Positions 1-8,991 are shown, numbered from the stretch's first letter. The stretch is DNA of 64,000 nt from Enterococcus rotai (GCF_001465345.1 NZ_CP013655.1:620001-684000); one strand, 5' to 3'. The notes: generated by a model from the letters alone, not told the origin. Program-made: numbers and translations.

Positions 1-879
1 CACCATAAACGGCATTCCGCCACCTAAAACGATTCCTGAAAGTAAGGCACTTTTCCCAATCAACCACATGACACCTTGGGATAACGCATCGCCAATGACC
101 GTTCCAAATGGACCGAAAAGCAACGCTGTTAAGGGAACCATGATCATCAAACTAAACATTGGAACGGCGAATAATTGAAGGTCTCTAAAAATAATTTTAC
201 GTAAGAATTTATCCACGAATGAATAAATGAAAATTGCTACAAAAATCGGGAAAATCGTTGTTGCGTAATCGACAACGTTTAAATTGATTCCTAGAAAATC
301 AAGTTTTTCTTGACCGATCATCCCGGTAAAGGATGGCTCCAATAGCGCCGCACCGATTACTCCCCCTACATACATATTCCCACCGATTTTTTTCGTTAAG
401 GTGATCCCCAAGAAAACAGGTAAGAAGTAAAAAATTGCATTACTAGCCGCACTCAATACCATATAAGTTGAGCTAGTATCCGCTAAAAGTTTCATTTCAA
501 CTAAAATTGTTAAAACAGCTTTGATCATGCCTGATCCTGCCATTGCTGGAATCAGCGGTGAAAAGGCCCCAGAAATCACTTCGAACACATAATTGAAGCT
601 TAGTTTTTTCTCTGTCTTAGGTGCATCTTCGTTTAAATCAGCGAGCGATTGAATTGCCGCATAATAATCTGGTACTTTACTACCGATCACAACTTGATAT
701 TGTCCACCGCTATTCACAACGGACATCACATAGGGCAACTTCTCTAATGATTCTTTGTCCGCTTTTTTCGTATTTTTCAAGCTGAATCTTAAACGTGTCG
801 CACAATGAACTAAACTATTGATATTCGATTTGCCACCGACAAGCTCGATGATTTTTTTACTTTCTTCTTCATAACGCAT
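1..879 (-). CDS. bglP: Beta-glucoside PTS transporter, EIIBC N-terminal part (runs off left edge)
   Basis: Membrane permease of the phosphotransferase system that would import and phosphorylate a beta-glucoside. The visible 293 codons begin with an EIIB domain (about residues 1-90) whose phosphocysteine lies in VHCATRLRF (Cys26). The start of a hydrophobic EIIC domain follows, and the gene continues past the left edge, so any EIIA domain is unseen. The ATG at 879 follows an AGAGAGGAA ribosome site. It lies downstream of bglG on the same strand, behind a RAT/terminator, the usual bgl arrangement. Glucoside specificity is inferred from family and context; the sugar cannot be told from sequence. 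Confidence 0.88.
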   Translation of the reverse strand, partial: MRYEEESKKIIELVGGKSNINSLVHCATRLRFSLKNTKKADKESLEKLPYVMSVVNSGGQYQVVIGSKVPDYYAAIQSLADLNEDAPKTEKKLSFNYVFEVISGAFSPLIPAMAGSGMIKAVLTILVEMKLLADTSSTYMVLSAASNAIFYFLPVFLGITLTKKIGGNMYVGGVIGAALLEPSFTGMIGQEKLDFLGINLNVVDYATTIFPIFVAIFIYSFVDKFLRKIIFRDLQLFAVPMFSLMIMVPLTALLFGPFGTVIGDALSQGVMWLIGKSALLSGIVLGGGMPFMV

Positions 880-904
880 GATAGTAATTCCTCTCTTTGT
901 TTCA

Positions 905-990
905 TTTTTTAGAAAAAAAGTGACCCAAGAAGAAACACTTATACATGAAGTGTTTTTCTTAGGTCACGCCTGCTTAACCAGTAACGATCC
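905..990 (-). promoter_or_regulatory. RAT antiterminator and overlapping terminator between bglG and bglP
   Basis: Read on the minus strand, 990-961 carries a ribonucleic antiterminator that begins GGATCGTTACTGG and ends GCAGGCGTGACCT, as recognised by the LicT/BglG family. It overlaps the 5' arm of a long hairpin (about 966-920) followed by a T run. The first G of the RAT is the last base of the bglG TAG stop. Binding of active BglG should block the terminator and let transcription reach the permease gene. Confidence 0.85.
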
Positions 991-1826
991 TATTGATTGC
1001 TCGATAAGCGATTTAAGTGAAGTGTTAAGTACATCAATTCATCATTTGAAATCGTCCAATCATATTGTTGTTCCAAAAATGTTTTGATTTTAACTGCACA
1101 CTGATAATCTTGCTCATATTTGACAGCGATCAAATTGATCAAGGACGAATCCTCATTTGAGGAAACTTCTTTATCTAGCTGTCTTTTGACAAAGTAACGA
1201 ATATGGGTAATGAAACGAGTAAAATCATAAGAAGTTTCATCGTATTCTTTGCCATAATGATATTTAATAATATCGATAATGCTTTGAATGATTTTCGTTG
1301 TCAGCATGGTTTCGTTCATATTGCTAGTAGAATTATAGGCATTCACAAAATGAAGGGTAATAAAAGCTGCTTCTTGATCTGGAATAGCAATACCTGTTTT
1401 CTCCCGCATCATTTGAACGGCTTTCAACGCAAATGCATATTCTTTTGTATAAATTTGTTTAATGTCCCATTCTAATGGCGAGCGCATTTGTAATCCTTCT
1501 GCGGCTCGATTTAAGACAAACCCGATATGATCGGACAATGTCAGCAAAATGGAATCATCGATCGATTGCTCTAATTCTGCTTCACCTAATTGAATAATAT
1601 CACTGGCCAGTTCAATATCTTCAATATCGATTCGTCCAAGCAGATTATCTAAGTTACTAACGGAATTATTACCTTCAAGAACAAATCTTTTTTCAATCCG
1701 GGCAGAATCGATCACGTCACCTTCACGCTTGTTAAAGCCAACGCCTTTGCCCATAATGATTTCTTCGATGTTGTCATCATTCAAAACCAAAGAAACATTA
1801 TTATTAAAAACTTTCAGTATTTTCAT
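990..1826 (-). CDS. licT: BglG/LicT family transcription antiterminator
   Basis: RNA-binding antiterminator, 278 aa, the normal length for this family. Residues 1-56 form the CAT RNA-binding domain. Two PTS regulation domains follow (about 65-170 and 171-278), each with paired histidines in contexts such as LSDHIGF, ITLHFVNA, FITHIRY and LTLHLNRL. These would be phosphorylated by HPr and by the cognate EIIB. The gene sits between two near-identical RAT sites: one in its own leader, which suggests autoregulation, and one before the permease. The symbol could equally be bglG; the family call is secure. Confidence 0.92.
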   Translation of the reverse strand: MKILKVFNNNVSLVLNDDNIEEIIMGKGVGFNKREGDVIDSARIEKRFVLEGNNSVSNLDNLLGRIDIEDIELASDIIQLGEAELEQSIDDSILLTLSDHIGFVLNRAAEGLQMRSPLEWDIKQIYTKEYAFALKAVQMMREKTGIAIPDQEAAFITLHFVNAYNSTSNMNETMLTTKIIQSIIDIIKYHYGKEYDETSYDFTRFITHIRYFVKRQLDKEVSSNEDSSLINLIAVKYEQDYQCAVKIKTFLEQQYDWTISNDELMYLTLHLNRLSSNQ

Positions 1827-1858
1827 TGAAATTATCTCCTGTTCTTGTCTTGAAAAAC

Positions 1859-1936
1859 GAAAAAAGACCTGACCATATCAAACATCACCAAAAAAAGTAA
1901 TGTGAGAGGTCACGCCTGCTTAACCAGTAACGATCC
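1859..1936 (-). promoter_or_regulatory. RAT antiterminator and terminator in the bglG leader
   Basis: The minus strand at 1936-1907 has a RAT identical over 30 nt to the one before bglP. It is followed by an imperfect hairpin whose arms meet at GACCTC and CAGGTC and by a TTTTTT run (about 1860-1868). It would terminate transcription ahead of bglG unless the antiterminator is active. Confidence 0.85.
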
Positions 1937-1945
1937 GTTGACCAA

Positions 1946-1974
1946 AGTATACAACGACTTGTTTTCTTTGTCAA
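1946..1974 (-). promoter_or_regulatory. Promoter of the bgl operon
   Basis: On the minus strand, TTGACA (1974-1969) and TATACT (1951-1946) are separated by exactly 17 bp. This near-consensus sigma-A promoter sits just upstream of the leader RAT. Constitutive initiation with control by antitermination fits the arrangement. Confidence 0.85.
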
Positions 1975-2024
1975 TAGTACGCTTACATTTTAAATAGAAG
2001 CAACCTTACACATCACTCTAATAC

Positions 2025-2360
2025 TTATTTCAACTGGCTTTCTTCAAAAGAATACACTTGTTCAATGGTATGTGCTAGTTTTCTAAACTGAACAAATTTT
2101 CCTTCTCGAAGATACTCTTTTCCATCAACGAAAAAAAGTAAAGTGGGTGCTGAAAATATCAAATATTCAGCAGAAATTTCTTTGACTTGATCAGCTTCCA
2201 CTTCTCTTAGTTCAATTTTAGGATAGTTTTTTAATAGTTCGGTCATTTTAGGTCTAAGCGCATGACACACTGAACAATCTTCTTGTGAAACATATAAAAA
2301 AGCAAGATGATGATTATTGATAAAAGTTAATACCGCTTGTATTGTTTGTAATTTTTTCAT
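2025..2360 (-). CDS. Thioredoxin-like protein
   Basis: Small (111 aa) cytoplasmic thioredoxin-fold protein. It has a redox CxxC motif at Cys29-Cys32 (EDCSVCHALRP) and the cis-proline loop SAPTLLFF near residue 72. The active site is CSVC rather than the classical CGPC, so the partner specificity is unlikely to be that of general thioredoxin. There is no signal peptide. It is monocistronic, between the bgl operon and the MerR gene, transcribed leftward. Its substrate is not evident. Confidence 0.8.
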   Translation of the reverse strand: MKKLQTIQAVLTFINNHHLAFLYVSQEDCSVCHALRPKMTELLKNYPKIELREVEADQVKEISAEYLIFSAPTLLFFVDGKEYLREGKFVQFRKLAHTIEQVYSFEESQLK

Positions 2361-2434
2361 AGACTGATCATCCTTTTGTAATTGGCTAAATCATAGCACC
2401 ATCTGATCAAGATTACGATTTTTATGCCCAACCT

Positions 2435-3202
2435 TTACTTATTTACTTCAACCCAAGCCTTATAATAATCTCTGTAAAAACCATCTTGATCTTCCGCTGT
2501 CATGATATAACGTCCTATCATCGTTCCAGTTTGATAGCCTTGTTTATCCAATTTTTCTTTGATAACTTGGAAATTATTTTCTAAAGGATTGTCTGATTTG
2601 ATTGTAAGCAAAAATTGTTTATATGAATCTTTTGGCTGGTCTGATTGTTGCCAAATCGTGACCTCTTCTACAAATTCTTTGGCCGTAACAGCAAAACCAT
2701 AAATGATTTCTTTTTCATGCCCCTCCTTGATATAAACAACTAAACTAGAAGGATTATCAATATAAGTCTGCAATTCATTGGGGTCCTTTAAATCGATTGG
2801 AATAATTCGTTCTACATCTAATGGTTCATCAAGAAATTCTTTTTCTTTTAGTTCTATCAAACTCAACAGTTGATCTTTCCTATGCTTGATCCCTTGCTGT
2901 TTTTTCTCTAGTTCCGCTAATTCTGCGGCAACGCGTGTTTCTGTTTCATCTAATATCGTCCATAACTCTTCTGGTGATTTTCGATAAAGATTGGTCATTT
3001 TATTAATGGGGATGTCGAGTCTGCGGTAAAAATCAATATCACTAATCGTCAAAATATCCTCCATATCAAATAGCCGATAGCCGTTTTGTCTATTTCTAGA
3101 GGATGTCAGTAGGTTCATATCGTCCCAATAACGAATCTTCGACTTTGGTAAATTCATGATTTCAGCTACTTGTCCTACCGTTAATAACTTCTCTTTTTCC
3201 AT
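2435..3202 (-). CDS. MerR-family transcription activator, ChlR-like
   Basis: 255-aa regulator. The N-terminal winged helix (about 1-70, with VGQVAEIMNLPKSKIRYWD) is followed by a coiled-coil dimer helix (80-120) and a C-terminal effector-binding region ending in a GyrI-like pattern (about 130-255). I chose the ATG at 3202, eight bases after AGAGGTGA, over an upstream in-frame TTG at 3205. It is transcribed away from the ABC exporter pair, with a MerR-type promoter between them. In E. faecalis the MerR protein ChlR activates the exporter genes efrEF in response to chlorhexidine. The same layout here suggests an orthologue, by inference from synteny. Confidence 0.85.
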   Translation of the reverse strand: MEKEKLLTVGQVAEIMNLPKSKIRYWDDMNLLTSSRNRQNGYRLFDMEDILTISDIDFYRRLDIPINKMTNLYRKSPEELWTILDETETRVAAELAELEKKQQGIKHRKDQLLSLIELKEKEFLDEPLDVERIIPIDLKDPNELQTYIDNPSSLVVYIKEGHEKEIIYGFAVTAKEFVEEVTIWQQSDQPKDSYKQFLLTIKSDNPLENNFQVIKEKLDKQGYQTGTMIGRYIMTAEDQDGFYRDYYKAWVEVNK

Positions 3203-3238
3203 CAAATCACCTCTGATTTTAATTATAAACGAAAAACG

Positions 3239-3269
3239 TTGACATTCAAGTAGCTTGAAGGTGTAGAAT
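3239..3269 (+). promoter_or_regulatory. MerR-type promoter with 19-bp spacer and operator palindrome
   Basis: TTGACA (3239-3244) and TAGAAT (3264-3269) are 19 bp apart, longer than the usual 17, as in promoters that MerR proteins activate by underwinding DNA. The spacer carries the perfect dyad TTCAAG-TAG-CTTGAA (3245-3259), extended with one mismatch on each side. This is the expected binding site for the divergent regulator. Confidence 0.85.
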
Positions 3270-3300
3270 TCCCTTTGAGTCTTGAAAAGGAGGAATTTAA

Positions 3301-5043
3301 ATGAAAATCATTCAATTTTTCATTAAAAAGAATCTGACACTTATTTTAGCGACAGTTCTTTGTTTATGTTTACAAATTATCGGAACACTTGGTGTACCGT
3401 TACTCGTAGCACAATTAATCGACGTTGGGATTGCCAGCGGCGATGAACAATCCATTAAAATAATTGGGCTTAAAATGCTCGCAATGGCTTTATTTGGCGC
3501 GCTTTCAGCGATTGCTGGAAGTTATCTTTCTGCTAAAGTAGCTGCAAAATTTGGGTTGGAAACTCGGGAAATGTTTTTTGCTAAACTCCAAACATTTTCT
3601 ATTAAAGATGCAGATAATTTCGGGACAGGTTCCCTGTTAACGCGAATGACAAATGACGTTGATAATATTCAACAAATGATCGTATTGTTTCTGCAACTGA
3701 TTTTACCAGCACCGATCATTGCAGTGTTCTCACTTTATATGACGTTCACTTATTCAGCCACATTGGCTTTAGTGCCACTTATTGCAATCGCAGCTTTTGG
3801 GTTGATCGTCTATATTTTGATGAAAAAAGGAACGCCACTTTCATTATTGATCCAACCTAAAATGGACAAGATCATTGTGACGTTGCGGGAATTTTTCACC
3901 GGGATCAATATGATTCGAGCCTTTAACAATCAAGAATATGAAGAAGAACGAACAAATAAAACATTTTCTGATTATGCAAACGGCATGATCAGAGTCAATA
4001 GTATTTTCGCGTTTATTACACCAGTTGCCTTCTTGTTAATGGGTGTGGTGTTCTCTTCTATCTTATGGTTTGGTGGAAACTTCGTAGCACTTGGTACCTT
4101 GCAAATTGGGACGGTTTCTGCCGTCGTTGAATACTCTTTACTAACACTTGCTTACTTGATGATCGCAGCAATGGTATTAGTAATGTTACCTAGATCCCTT
4201 GCTTCAGTAAAAAGAATTGAAGAAATTTTAAATACCCAAGACCAAATTCTTGATACTGATCAACCTGTTTTACTTGAAGAAACGGAACCGCAAGATCCCT
4301 TGATCGATTTAAACCATGTGACATTCAGTTATGATCAAGCGGATGAACCCGTTTTAGAGGATATCCATTTCAGTATTCCAAAAGGGAAAACGACCGCAAT
4401 CGTTGGTGGAACAGGCTCTGGTAAGAGTACAGTTGCCAAATTACTGTTAAGACTTAGCGATGTCTCTGAGGGAGCTATTTTATTTGATGGTATTGATATC
4501 AGAAATGTTACACAAGAAGAGTTACGCTCTAAAATCAGCTATGTTCCGCAAAAAGCCTTTCTATTTAGCGGAACCATTAAGAGCAATTTATTGATGGGCT
4601 ATCCTGAAGCAACAAAAGAGGATATGGATCGCGCAGCTAAAATTTCTCAGCTTTCTTCTTACCTCGCTACATTAGAAGATGGTTATGATTCATTTGTGGC
4701 TCAAGGGGGAACCAACTTCTCTGGTGGTCAAAGACAACGTTTGTGTATTGCCCGTGCCTTGATCAAACCTGCGGATATTTATATTTTTGACGATAGTTTT
4801 TCAGCGCTTGATTATAAAACAGATGCTGCATTAAGACTCGCATTAAAAGAAGAAATGTCCGATAAAACCTTGCTGATCGTCGCTCAAAGATTGAGTACGA
4901 TCCAACAAGCTGATACGATTATCGTTTTAGATGAAGGAAAAATTGTAGGTCAAGGAACACATAGCCAACTGTTACAACAAAATAAAACGTACCAAGAGTT
5001 TGCCCGCTCACAAGGGATTATTATGGAAGGAGCACAGTCATGA
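3301..5043 (+). CDS. efrE: ABC exporter half-transporter, degenerate ATPase site subunit (EfrE-like)
   Basis: Type IV ABC exporter subunit of 580 aa. About six membrane segments (residues 1-320) are followed by a nucleotide-binding domain with Walker A GGTGSGKS, signature SGGQRQR and Walker B IYIFDDSFSALD. The usual catalytic glutamate after Walker B is Asp, the hallmark of the degenerate half of a heterodimeric exporter. The start follows AAAAGGAGG. The stop overlaps the next gene by 4 bp, so the two halves are translationally coupled. A drug or biocide efflux role is inferred from family and the MerR neighbour; assignment to EfrE rather than another Efr pair is tentative. Confidence 0.85.
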   Translation: MKIIQFFIKKNLTLILATVLCLCLQIIGTLGVPLLVAQLIDVGIASGDEQSIKIIGLKMLAMALFGALSAIAGSYLSAKVAAKFGLETREMFFAKLQTFSIKDADNFGTGSLLTRMTNDVDNIQQMIVLFLQLILPAPIIAVFSLYMTFTYSATLALVPLIAIAAFGLIVYILMKKGTPLSLLIQPKMDKIIVTLREFFTGINMIRAFNNQEYEEERTNKTFSDYANGMIRVNSIFAFITPVAFLLMGVVFSSILWFGGNFVALGTLQIGTVSAVVEYSLLTLAYLMIAAMVLVMLPRSLASVKRIEEILNTQDQILDTDQPVLLEETEPQDPLIDLNHVTFSYDQADEPVLEDIHFSIPKGKTTAIVGGTGSGKSTVAKLLLRLSDVSEGAILFDGIDIRNVTQEELRSKISYVPQKAFLFSGTIKSNLLMGYPEATKEDMDRAAKISQLSSYLATLEDGYDSFVAQGGTNFSGGQRQRLCIARALIKPADIYIFDDSFSALDYKTDAALRLALKEEMSDKTLLIVAQRLSTIQQADTIIVLDEGKIVGQGTHSQLLQQNKTYQEFARSQGIIMEGAQS

Positions 5044-6818
5044 TGGAAAAATTAAATAAACAAACACTGAAACGATTCTTTCAATTGATTCGACCTGAAC
5101 GCCCGATATTTCTCGGCTTGATTCTGTGTAGTTTAGTCGGCAATGCCTTAGTTATTGCTATGCCTTTCATTATGGGGATTGCTATTGATGATTTGCTTAC
5201 ATTGATTAAAACTCATGGAGTCGGTCATATTACATTTTCCCTAGTTCAAGACGCTTTATTGACACCTGTTTTGATTCTGATTGTCTTTTCAATCATCAGT
5301 AGTTTGATTTCTTACATTCAAGAACGTGTGATGGCTTCTTTAAGCGAACGGATTACCTTAAGAGTCAGAAAAGAAGTCACAAAAAAATTCAAATCATTAC
5401 CAATGGCCTTTTTTGACCAACACCAAGTTGGGGATATTCTAAGCCGAACAACAACTAGTTTAAATCAATTGTCACAAGTTTTCCTAACTGGGATTAATCA
5501 ATTCTTTACATCGATCTCAACAATTGTTTTCGCTGGGATCATGTTATTTTATATCGATGTCAAACTAACCTTGATTGTCATTGTCCTAATTGCTGGAAGC
5601 TCATTCTTAACAGGTAAAATTGCTAATAAAAATAAGAAACTGGCTGAAGCAAGTCAGGCTGAACTTGGGATTTTGAATAACAAAACTGAAGAGTTTTTAT
5701 CTGGGAATTTAGTGACGAAAACCTTCAATCAACAAAATCATGCAAAAGACGTCATCTCTCAAACAAATCAAAAGCACTACAAAGCCTTTTTAAGTGCTCA
5801 ATTTATGAACTTTGCGATTTATCCAGCAATTCGTTTGATCAATCAATTAGCGTTTATCGTCAGTGCGATCATCGGAGCATTCTTAGTTTTACAAGGTGGG
5901 ATCACAATCGGTTTACTGCAAGCTTATCTGCAATATATCAATCAAGTTTCTGAACCAATTTCCACAGCATCATATGTTATCAACTCCATTCAAGCAGCAT
6001 TAGCAGCTGTTGATCGCATCTTTGAGATTTTAGATGCAGAAGATGACATTCCAGAAAAAAAGACCTTACAAATCATCGATCAACCATCTGGTGCAATTGC
6101 TTTTGATAACGTTCAGTTTGGTTATACAAAAGAAAAAATATTGATGAAGCAAGTTGATTTCATGGTTAAACCAAAACAAATGGTGGCAATCGTCGGACCA
6201 ACTGGTGCAGGTAAAACGACATTAGTAAATTTACTGATGCGCTTTTATGAGTTAAATAATGGTCGTATCACCTTTGATGGCGTGGATATTACAGATCTTT
6301 CAAGAACAAATTTACGCGCAATGTTTGGAATGGTTTTACAAAATACGTGGTTATTTGAAGGAACTATTGCGGAGAATATTGCGTATGGACGTATGGACGC
6401 AACACGAGAAGAAGTCATCGAATCGGCTAAAATTGCCCAATGTGATCACTTTATTCGGACTCTGCCAAATGGTTATGATTCGATTATTTCAAGCGAGAAT
6501 GGCTCGCTGTCACAAGGTCAGCAACAACTGTTGACGATTGCTAGGATCATTTTAGCAAATCCTCCTGTAGTTATTTTGGATGAAGCAACATCTAGTGTGG
6601 ATACTAGAACAGAAGCTCACATCCAAAAAGCGATGGATGAAGTGACGAATAACCGAACCAGTTTTGTGATTGCACACCGTTTGTCTACGATTGAAAGTGC
6701 GGATTTGATTTTAGTGATGAAAGACGGAGATATCGTGGAAAAAGGGAATCATCAAGAATTGTTGGCAAAACCTTCGTTGTATGCTGATTTATATAATAGT
6801 CAGTTTCAACAGACTTAA
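5040..6818 (+). CDS. efrF: ABC exporter half-transporter, catalytic ATPase subunit (EfrF-like)
   Basis: 592-aa partner of the preceding gene, with six membrane segments in residues 1-330 and a nucleotide-binding domain. Walker A is GPTGAGKT and Walker B is VVILDEATSSVD with the catalytic Glu present. The signature LSQGQQQ deviates from LSGGQ, so in the heterodimer the composite sites are asymmetric. ATG at 5040 is followed at once by a second ATG, and the gene overlaps the upstream stop. It ends before a strong terminator, so the operon appears to be two genes. Substrate range cannot be read from sequence. Confidence 0.86.
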   Translation: MMEKLNKQTLKRFFQLIRPERPIFLGLILCSLVGNALVIAMPFIMGIAIDDLLTLIKTHGVGHITFSLVQDALLTPVLILIVFSIISSLISYIQERVMASLSERITLRVRKEVTKKFKSLPMAFFDQHQVGDILSRTTTSLNQLSQVFLTGINQFFTSISTIVFAGIMLFYIDVKLTLIVIVLIAGSSFLTGKIANKNKKLAEASQAELGILNNKTEEFLSGNLVTKTFNQQNHAKDVISQTNQKHYKAFLSAQFMNFAIYPAIRLINQLAFIVSAIIGAFLVLQGGITIGLLQAYLQYINQVSEPISTASYVINSIQAALAAVDRIFEILDAEDDIPEKKTLQIIDQPSGAIAFDNVQFGYTKEKILMKQVDFMVKPKQMVAIVGPTGAGKTTLVNLLMRFYELNNGRITFDGVDITDLSRTNLRAMFGMVLQNTWLFEGTIAENIAYGRMDATREEVIESAKIAQCDHFIRTLPNGYDSIISSENGSLSQGQQQLLTIARIILANPPVVILDEATSSVDTRTEAHIQKAMDEVTNNRTSFVIAHRLSTIESADLILVMKDGDIVEKGNHQELLAKPSLYADLYNSQFQQT

Positions 6819-6832
6819 ATAAGTTTATACAG

Positions 6833-6870
6833 AAAAAAGGCTATCTGATTTATTTGAGATAGCCTTTTTT
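6833..6870 (+). terminator. Rho-independent terminator of the exporter operon
   Basis: The arms AAAAAAGGCTATCT and AGATAGCCTTTTTT form a 14-bp perfect stem around a 10-nt loop, ending in a T run. It lies 15 bp after the exporter stop codon. The A run on the other side may make it bidirectional. Confidence 0.9.
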
Positions 6871-6954
6871 AGTTACGAAATAAAAGAGTCTCACTTCCTA
6901 ATTGATTGTTTTAATCTATCCCATCATTATAAGAAAAAAGTTAGTTGAGTCGAC

Positions 6955-7128
6955 TTAATAGTCTACATAGTTGTCCTTCATTTTACTCAAGACAACTATT
7001 GAGATCGCGATCAACAATATTCCCATAAACGCTGGCGCAGCAGATCCAATGGTTATATAACGCTGTCCGCCAATAACTGTTCCTACACTCAAGTTTGCGA
7101 TTCCTACCTGTTTACTCTTTTTCGTTCA
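6955..7128 (-). pseudogene. C-terminal remnant of a multispanning membrane protein (MFS-like)
   Basis: The minus strand from about 7110 to the TAA at 6955 reads as an open frame of roughly 50 codons. It contains VGTVIGGQRY, then the hydrophobic stretch GILLIAISIVVL, and a charged tail ending VDY. This looks like the last helix and tail of an MFS-type transporter. There is no start codon or ribosome site, and a stop lies just upstream, so most of the gene is gone. The family is a guess; that it is a coding remnant is fairly well supported by the clean frame and helix-like composition in an otherwise AT-rich gap. Confidence 0.45.
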
Positions 7129-7225
7129 TGTTCTATTGGCTTTCTCCTATAAATTATATTTTTTATCTCAACAATCATAATAACCACTCTTTAAATATCA
7201 TTTTTATAACAAATATATTTCTTTA

Positions 7226-7254
7226 TTGCTATTTTTCAAAACTTATACTATACT
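7226..7254 (+). promoter_or_regulatory. Promoter of the secreted protease gene
   Basis: TTGCTA (7226-7231) and TATACT (7249-7254) are 17 bp apart, about 60 bp before the chosen TTG start. Confidence 0.6.
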
Positions 7255-7317
7255 TTCCACAGCTACTGTTTTATGAACAGTAGACTTCGAACTCAAAAAA
7301 GGAAAGGAATTACTATC

Positions 7318-8937
7318 TTGAAAAATTTAAAATTAGGTTTAATTGGTATTTTTTTACTGGGAGCAATGTTGGTTGGTCTAGCTCCTGAATCTGTATCCGC
7401 AGTAGAATCTCGTTCCGTCATTGGTAACGATGATCGTGTTCAAATCACTGACACTACAGCCGTGCCTTATCAAAGCACTGTCTTTATTGGTGCAAATGGC
7501 GCTCTCGGTTCGGGCTCTGTTATCGAAAAAAACACTGTACTAACAGCTGCTCATGTTGTATCTGGTATCAAAGACAATCCAAATACAGATTCTAACTATG
7601 TTATTCCCGGAAGAAACGGTGCAACTCTTCCTTATGGAAAATTCAAAATTAAAGAGGTTCATATCTTTGAAAAATATTTAACGACTTCAAGTACAAGTGA
7701 TGATGTAGCAGTCCTTACTTTGGAACCAAATGATGGTAAGGGAATTGGCGATATTGTTAAACAAAATCCAATTATCTTAACAGATACAGTAACGATTGGA
7801 GACAATGTATCGAGTACAGGTTATCCAGGGGATAAAACATGGGGAACCCAATGGGAAGCGAAAGGTAAAATCATTGGAAAACAAACAGCTAGCCTAATCG
7901 ATTACGACTTTGATACTTTCGGCGGTCAATCTGGTTCTTCCGTATTTAATGACAAGCATCAAATAATCGCTGTCCATTCTGCTGGCGGTGGTAATCGAAA
8001 TGTGGGTGTCAAATTAAATTCAGAAAAAATTGATTTCATTTTAGAACATATTGGTGAAGCAAGCACTCCTATTGAGATAGCGCCTAAAGAAATTGTCATT
8101 GAAAAAGACGCTGTCGAACTAAATGCTGGGGACTCTATGACCCTTAAAGCTTCTGTTTTACCAGAGAATACAACCAACAAGCAATTACACTGGGAAACTG
8201 CCACTGAAGAGATTGTGACTGTTGATAACAATGGGAATATCACAGCTATAAGCCCAGGTTCTGCATGGGTTTCAGTAACAACGGCTGACGGAAAAATCAC
8301 AAAATATATTGATGTTGATGTAAACGAAGTTGCTCCTGAAGAAATCGTTGTTGATCAAGAAAATGTAGCGTTATTCCTAGGTGAATCAATGACACTGAAC
8401 GCTTCTGTTTTACCAGCCAATGCAACTGATAAAGAACTATTCTGGATCTCAGATGATGCCTCTATCGCTGACGTTGATGATAATGGCACAATCACAGGTA
8501 AAAAAGTCGGAGCAACTGAAATTAAGATTCTTTCTGTAACTAATTTTGGTGATATCGAAAAACGCATTACGGTTACAGTCAAAGAAAAATTAAAACCAGC
8601 GGACTTAACTTTCCCAGCTAGAATCGGTTCGCATTTTTCTAAACAAGAAATGAAAGAAACTCGTGAAGTAGTCTCTAATACTGACAAACTCACTCATATT
8701 CTATTCCATCTAAAAAAACCTAATGCTTTATACGATTTAAAAATCGGTGAATTTGATTTCAACGGCGGGACTGGCGTTTATAATGTCCAAGCCATTACAC
8801 TAGGAAAACCATTCACACAATTTTATTACACTATCGATATTGACAGACAATTACCGGATAGTAAAATCGTTATAATGTATGTCGACAAGAAAAATCCAAA
8901 AATCGTAAAGGATTATTTCTTCGTTGAAAAAAGATAA
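7318..8937 (+). CDS. Secreted V8-like serine protease with two Ig-like (BIG2) domains
   Basis: Predicted extracellular chymotrypsin-fold protease of the glutamyl-endopeptidase (S1B) type, 539 aa from the TTG at 7318. That start follows GGAAAGGA by nine bases; an upstream ATG at 7273 lacks a ribosome site. A signal peptide ends around SVSA. The catalytic triad is visible as His79 (LTAAHVV), Asp129 (SDDVAVLTL) and Ser205 (GGQSGSS). Two bacterial Ig-like repeats follow (about 256-335 and 337-421, each with a SMTL..ASVLP block), then a C-terminal region I do not recognise. No LPxTG anchor is seen, so it is likely secreted. It is longer than E. faecalis SprE, which lacks such domains. It stands alone. 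Confidence 0.85.
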   Translation: MKNLKLGLIGIFLLGAMLVGLAPESVSAVESRSVIGNDDRVQITDTTAVPYQSTVFIGANGALGSGSVIEKNTVLTAAHVVSGIKDNPNTDSNYVIPGRNGATLPYGKFKIKEVHIFEKYLTTSSTSDDVAVLTLEPNDGKGIGDIVKQNPIILTDTVTIGDNVSSTGYPGDKTWGTQWEAKGKIIGKQTASLIDYDFDTFGGQSGSSVFNDKHQIIAVHSAGGGNRNVGVKLNSEKIDFILEHIGEASTPIEIAPKEIVIEKDAVELNAGDSMTLKASVLPENTTNKQLHWETATEEIVTVDNNGNITAISPGSAWVSVTTADGKITKYIDVDVNEVAPEEIVVDQENVALFLGESMTLNASVLPANATDKELFWISDDASIADVDDNGTITGKKVGATEIKILSVTNFGDIEKRITVTVKEKLKPADLTFPARIGSHFSKQEMKETREVVSNTDKLTHILFHLKKPNALYDLKIGEFDFNGGTGVYNVQAITLGKPFTQFYYTIDIDRQLPDSKIVIMYVDKKNPKIVKDYFFVEKR

Positions 8938-8991
8938 AACTTTAACATAAAATTTTTAAGTGCTTGAGACAAAATAGTTATTTGAATTTAG

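Noticed and set aside
8355-8693. 112-codon minus-strand frame inside the protease gene
   Set aside because: It is the antisense shadow of the Ig-like repeats, with no ribosome site.
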